From Legionella bozemanae (lineage in GTDB: Bacteria; Pseudomonadota; Gammaproteobacteria; Legionellales; Legionellaceae): DNA of 46,923 nt. The notes beneath the pieces are model-generated. The model ran no database searches. It worked only from the letters and a program-made list of their open reading frames with translations, and had not been told where the DNA came from. Positions 46,791 through 46,923 of this stretch are shown here, in pieces. The stretch lies in NCBI RefSeq assembly GCF_001648595.1, contig NZ_LBAW01000025.1, forward strand, positions 1 to 46,923, given 5' to 3'. How positions within the stretch are numbered: position 1 is the first letter of the stretch; each line of letters starts with the position of its first letter. The position numbers and the translations under genes are program-made.

Positions 46791-46872
46791 AGAGAACCAC
46801 GCGAAATTTGCATGTCACTTTATATTTTTAAATAAACTATACTCAGCTTTCTACGTACCGCGCTTTAAAGTC

Positions 46873-46907
46873 AAGGATTATTGCTACATAGCTGGGCAAT
46901 AATCCTT
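46873..46907. terminator. 12-bp perfect hairpin at the right end of the window
   Basis: The arms AAGGATTATTGC (46873-46884) and GCAATAATCCTT (46896-46907) pair perfectly over 11 bases. No gene ends directly beside it inside the window. It could terminate a gene to the right. Confidence 0.45.
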
Positions 46908-46923
46908 TGCTTGTGTAAGCACC

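Noticed and set aside
1..46923. tRNA, rRNA, CRISPR arrays, insertion sequences, prophage genes
   Set aside because: No clover-leaf, rRNA signature, regularly spaced repeat, transposase or phage gene was found.

Overview
The window looks like a chromosomal segment of a Legionella-type gammaproteobacterium. The DNA is AT-rich and gene-dense. The ndk-rlmN-pilW-rodZ-hisS-yfgM-bamB-der gene order is gammaproteobacterial. A broken DUF1566 (Lcl C-terminal) gene of a kind common in Legionella is present, with several orphan proteins resembling Legionella accessory proteins. The species cannot be fixed from the sequence. I see no rRNA, tRNA, CRISPR array, prophage or intact insertion sequence.

Layout, left half. 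0.27-8.6 kb is one minus-strand run: amino-acid permease, NlpC/P60 hydrolase, YkuD L,D-transpeptidase, PBP4-type DD-peptidase, then a large membrane diguanylate cyclase. It reads as a peptidoglycan-remodelling locus. 8.7-9.3 kb holds the DUF1566 pseudogene fragment. 9.3-10.4 kb has an aberrant RpiB-fold protein and a small six-cysteine secreted protein. 10.4-14.8 kb carries the most distinctive locus: a single-module NRPS (C-like, A, T domains, no release domain) whose A-domain pocket reads as asparagine-like, followed by an ATP-grasp ligase. 14.9-17 kb has two orphan genes diverging from ppsR, and 17.1-18.6 kb a secreted GH18 chitinase. 18.7-22.4 kb is a prpB-prpC-prpD propionate (2-methylcitrate) cluster. 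22.5-26.1 kb is mnmC overlapping a POT-family transporter gene.

Layout, right half. 26.3-31.1 kb holds hemL, a rubredoxin, hemJ, a TerC-family gene, and pcnB-folK. 31.2-32.9 kb has a universal stress protein and an orphan protein. 32.9-40.8 kb is the conserved ndk-to-der housekeeping block, from which ispG is missing. 40.9-43.5 kb holds two orphan charged proteins around miaE. 43.5-46.7 kb has minC-lpxH diverging from a fadD-type acyl-CoA synthetase.

Intergenic spaces carry two families of palindromic repeats, one GC-rich and one built on a CTGGGT...ACCCAG core. One copy forms a perfect 32-bp inverted repeat between ndk and rlmN. Other points worth a second look are the NRPS/ATP-grasp pair with a dyad upstream, the RpiB-like protein lacking key histidines, a POT transporter lacking ExxER, and a pcnB reading frame that appears to continue upstream of its first canonical start codon.
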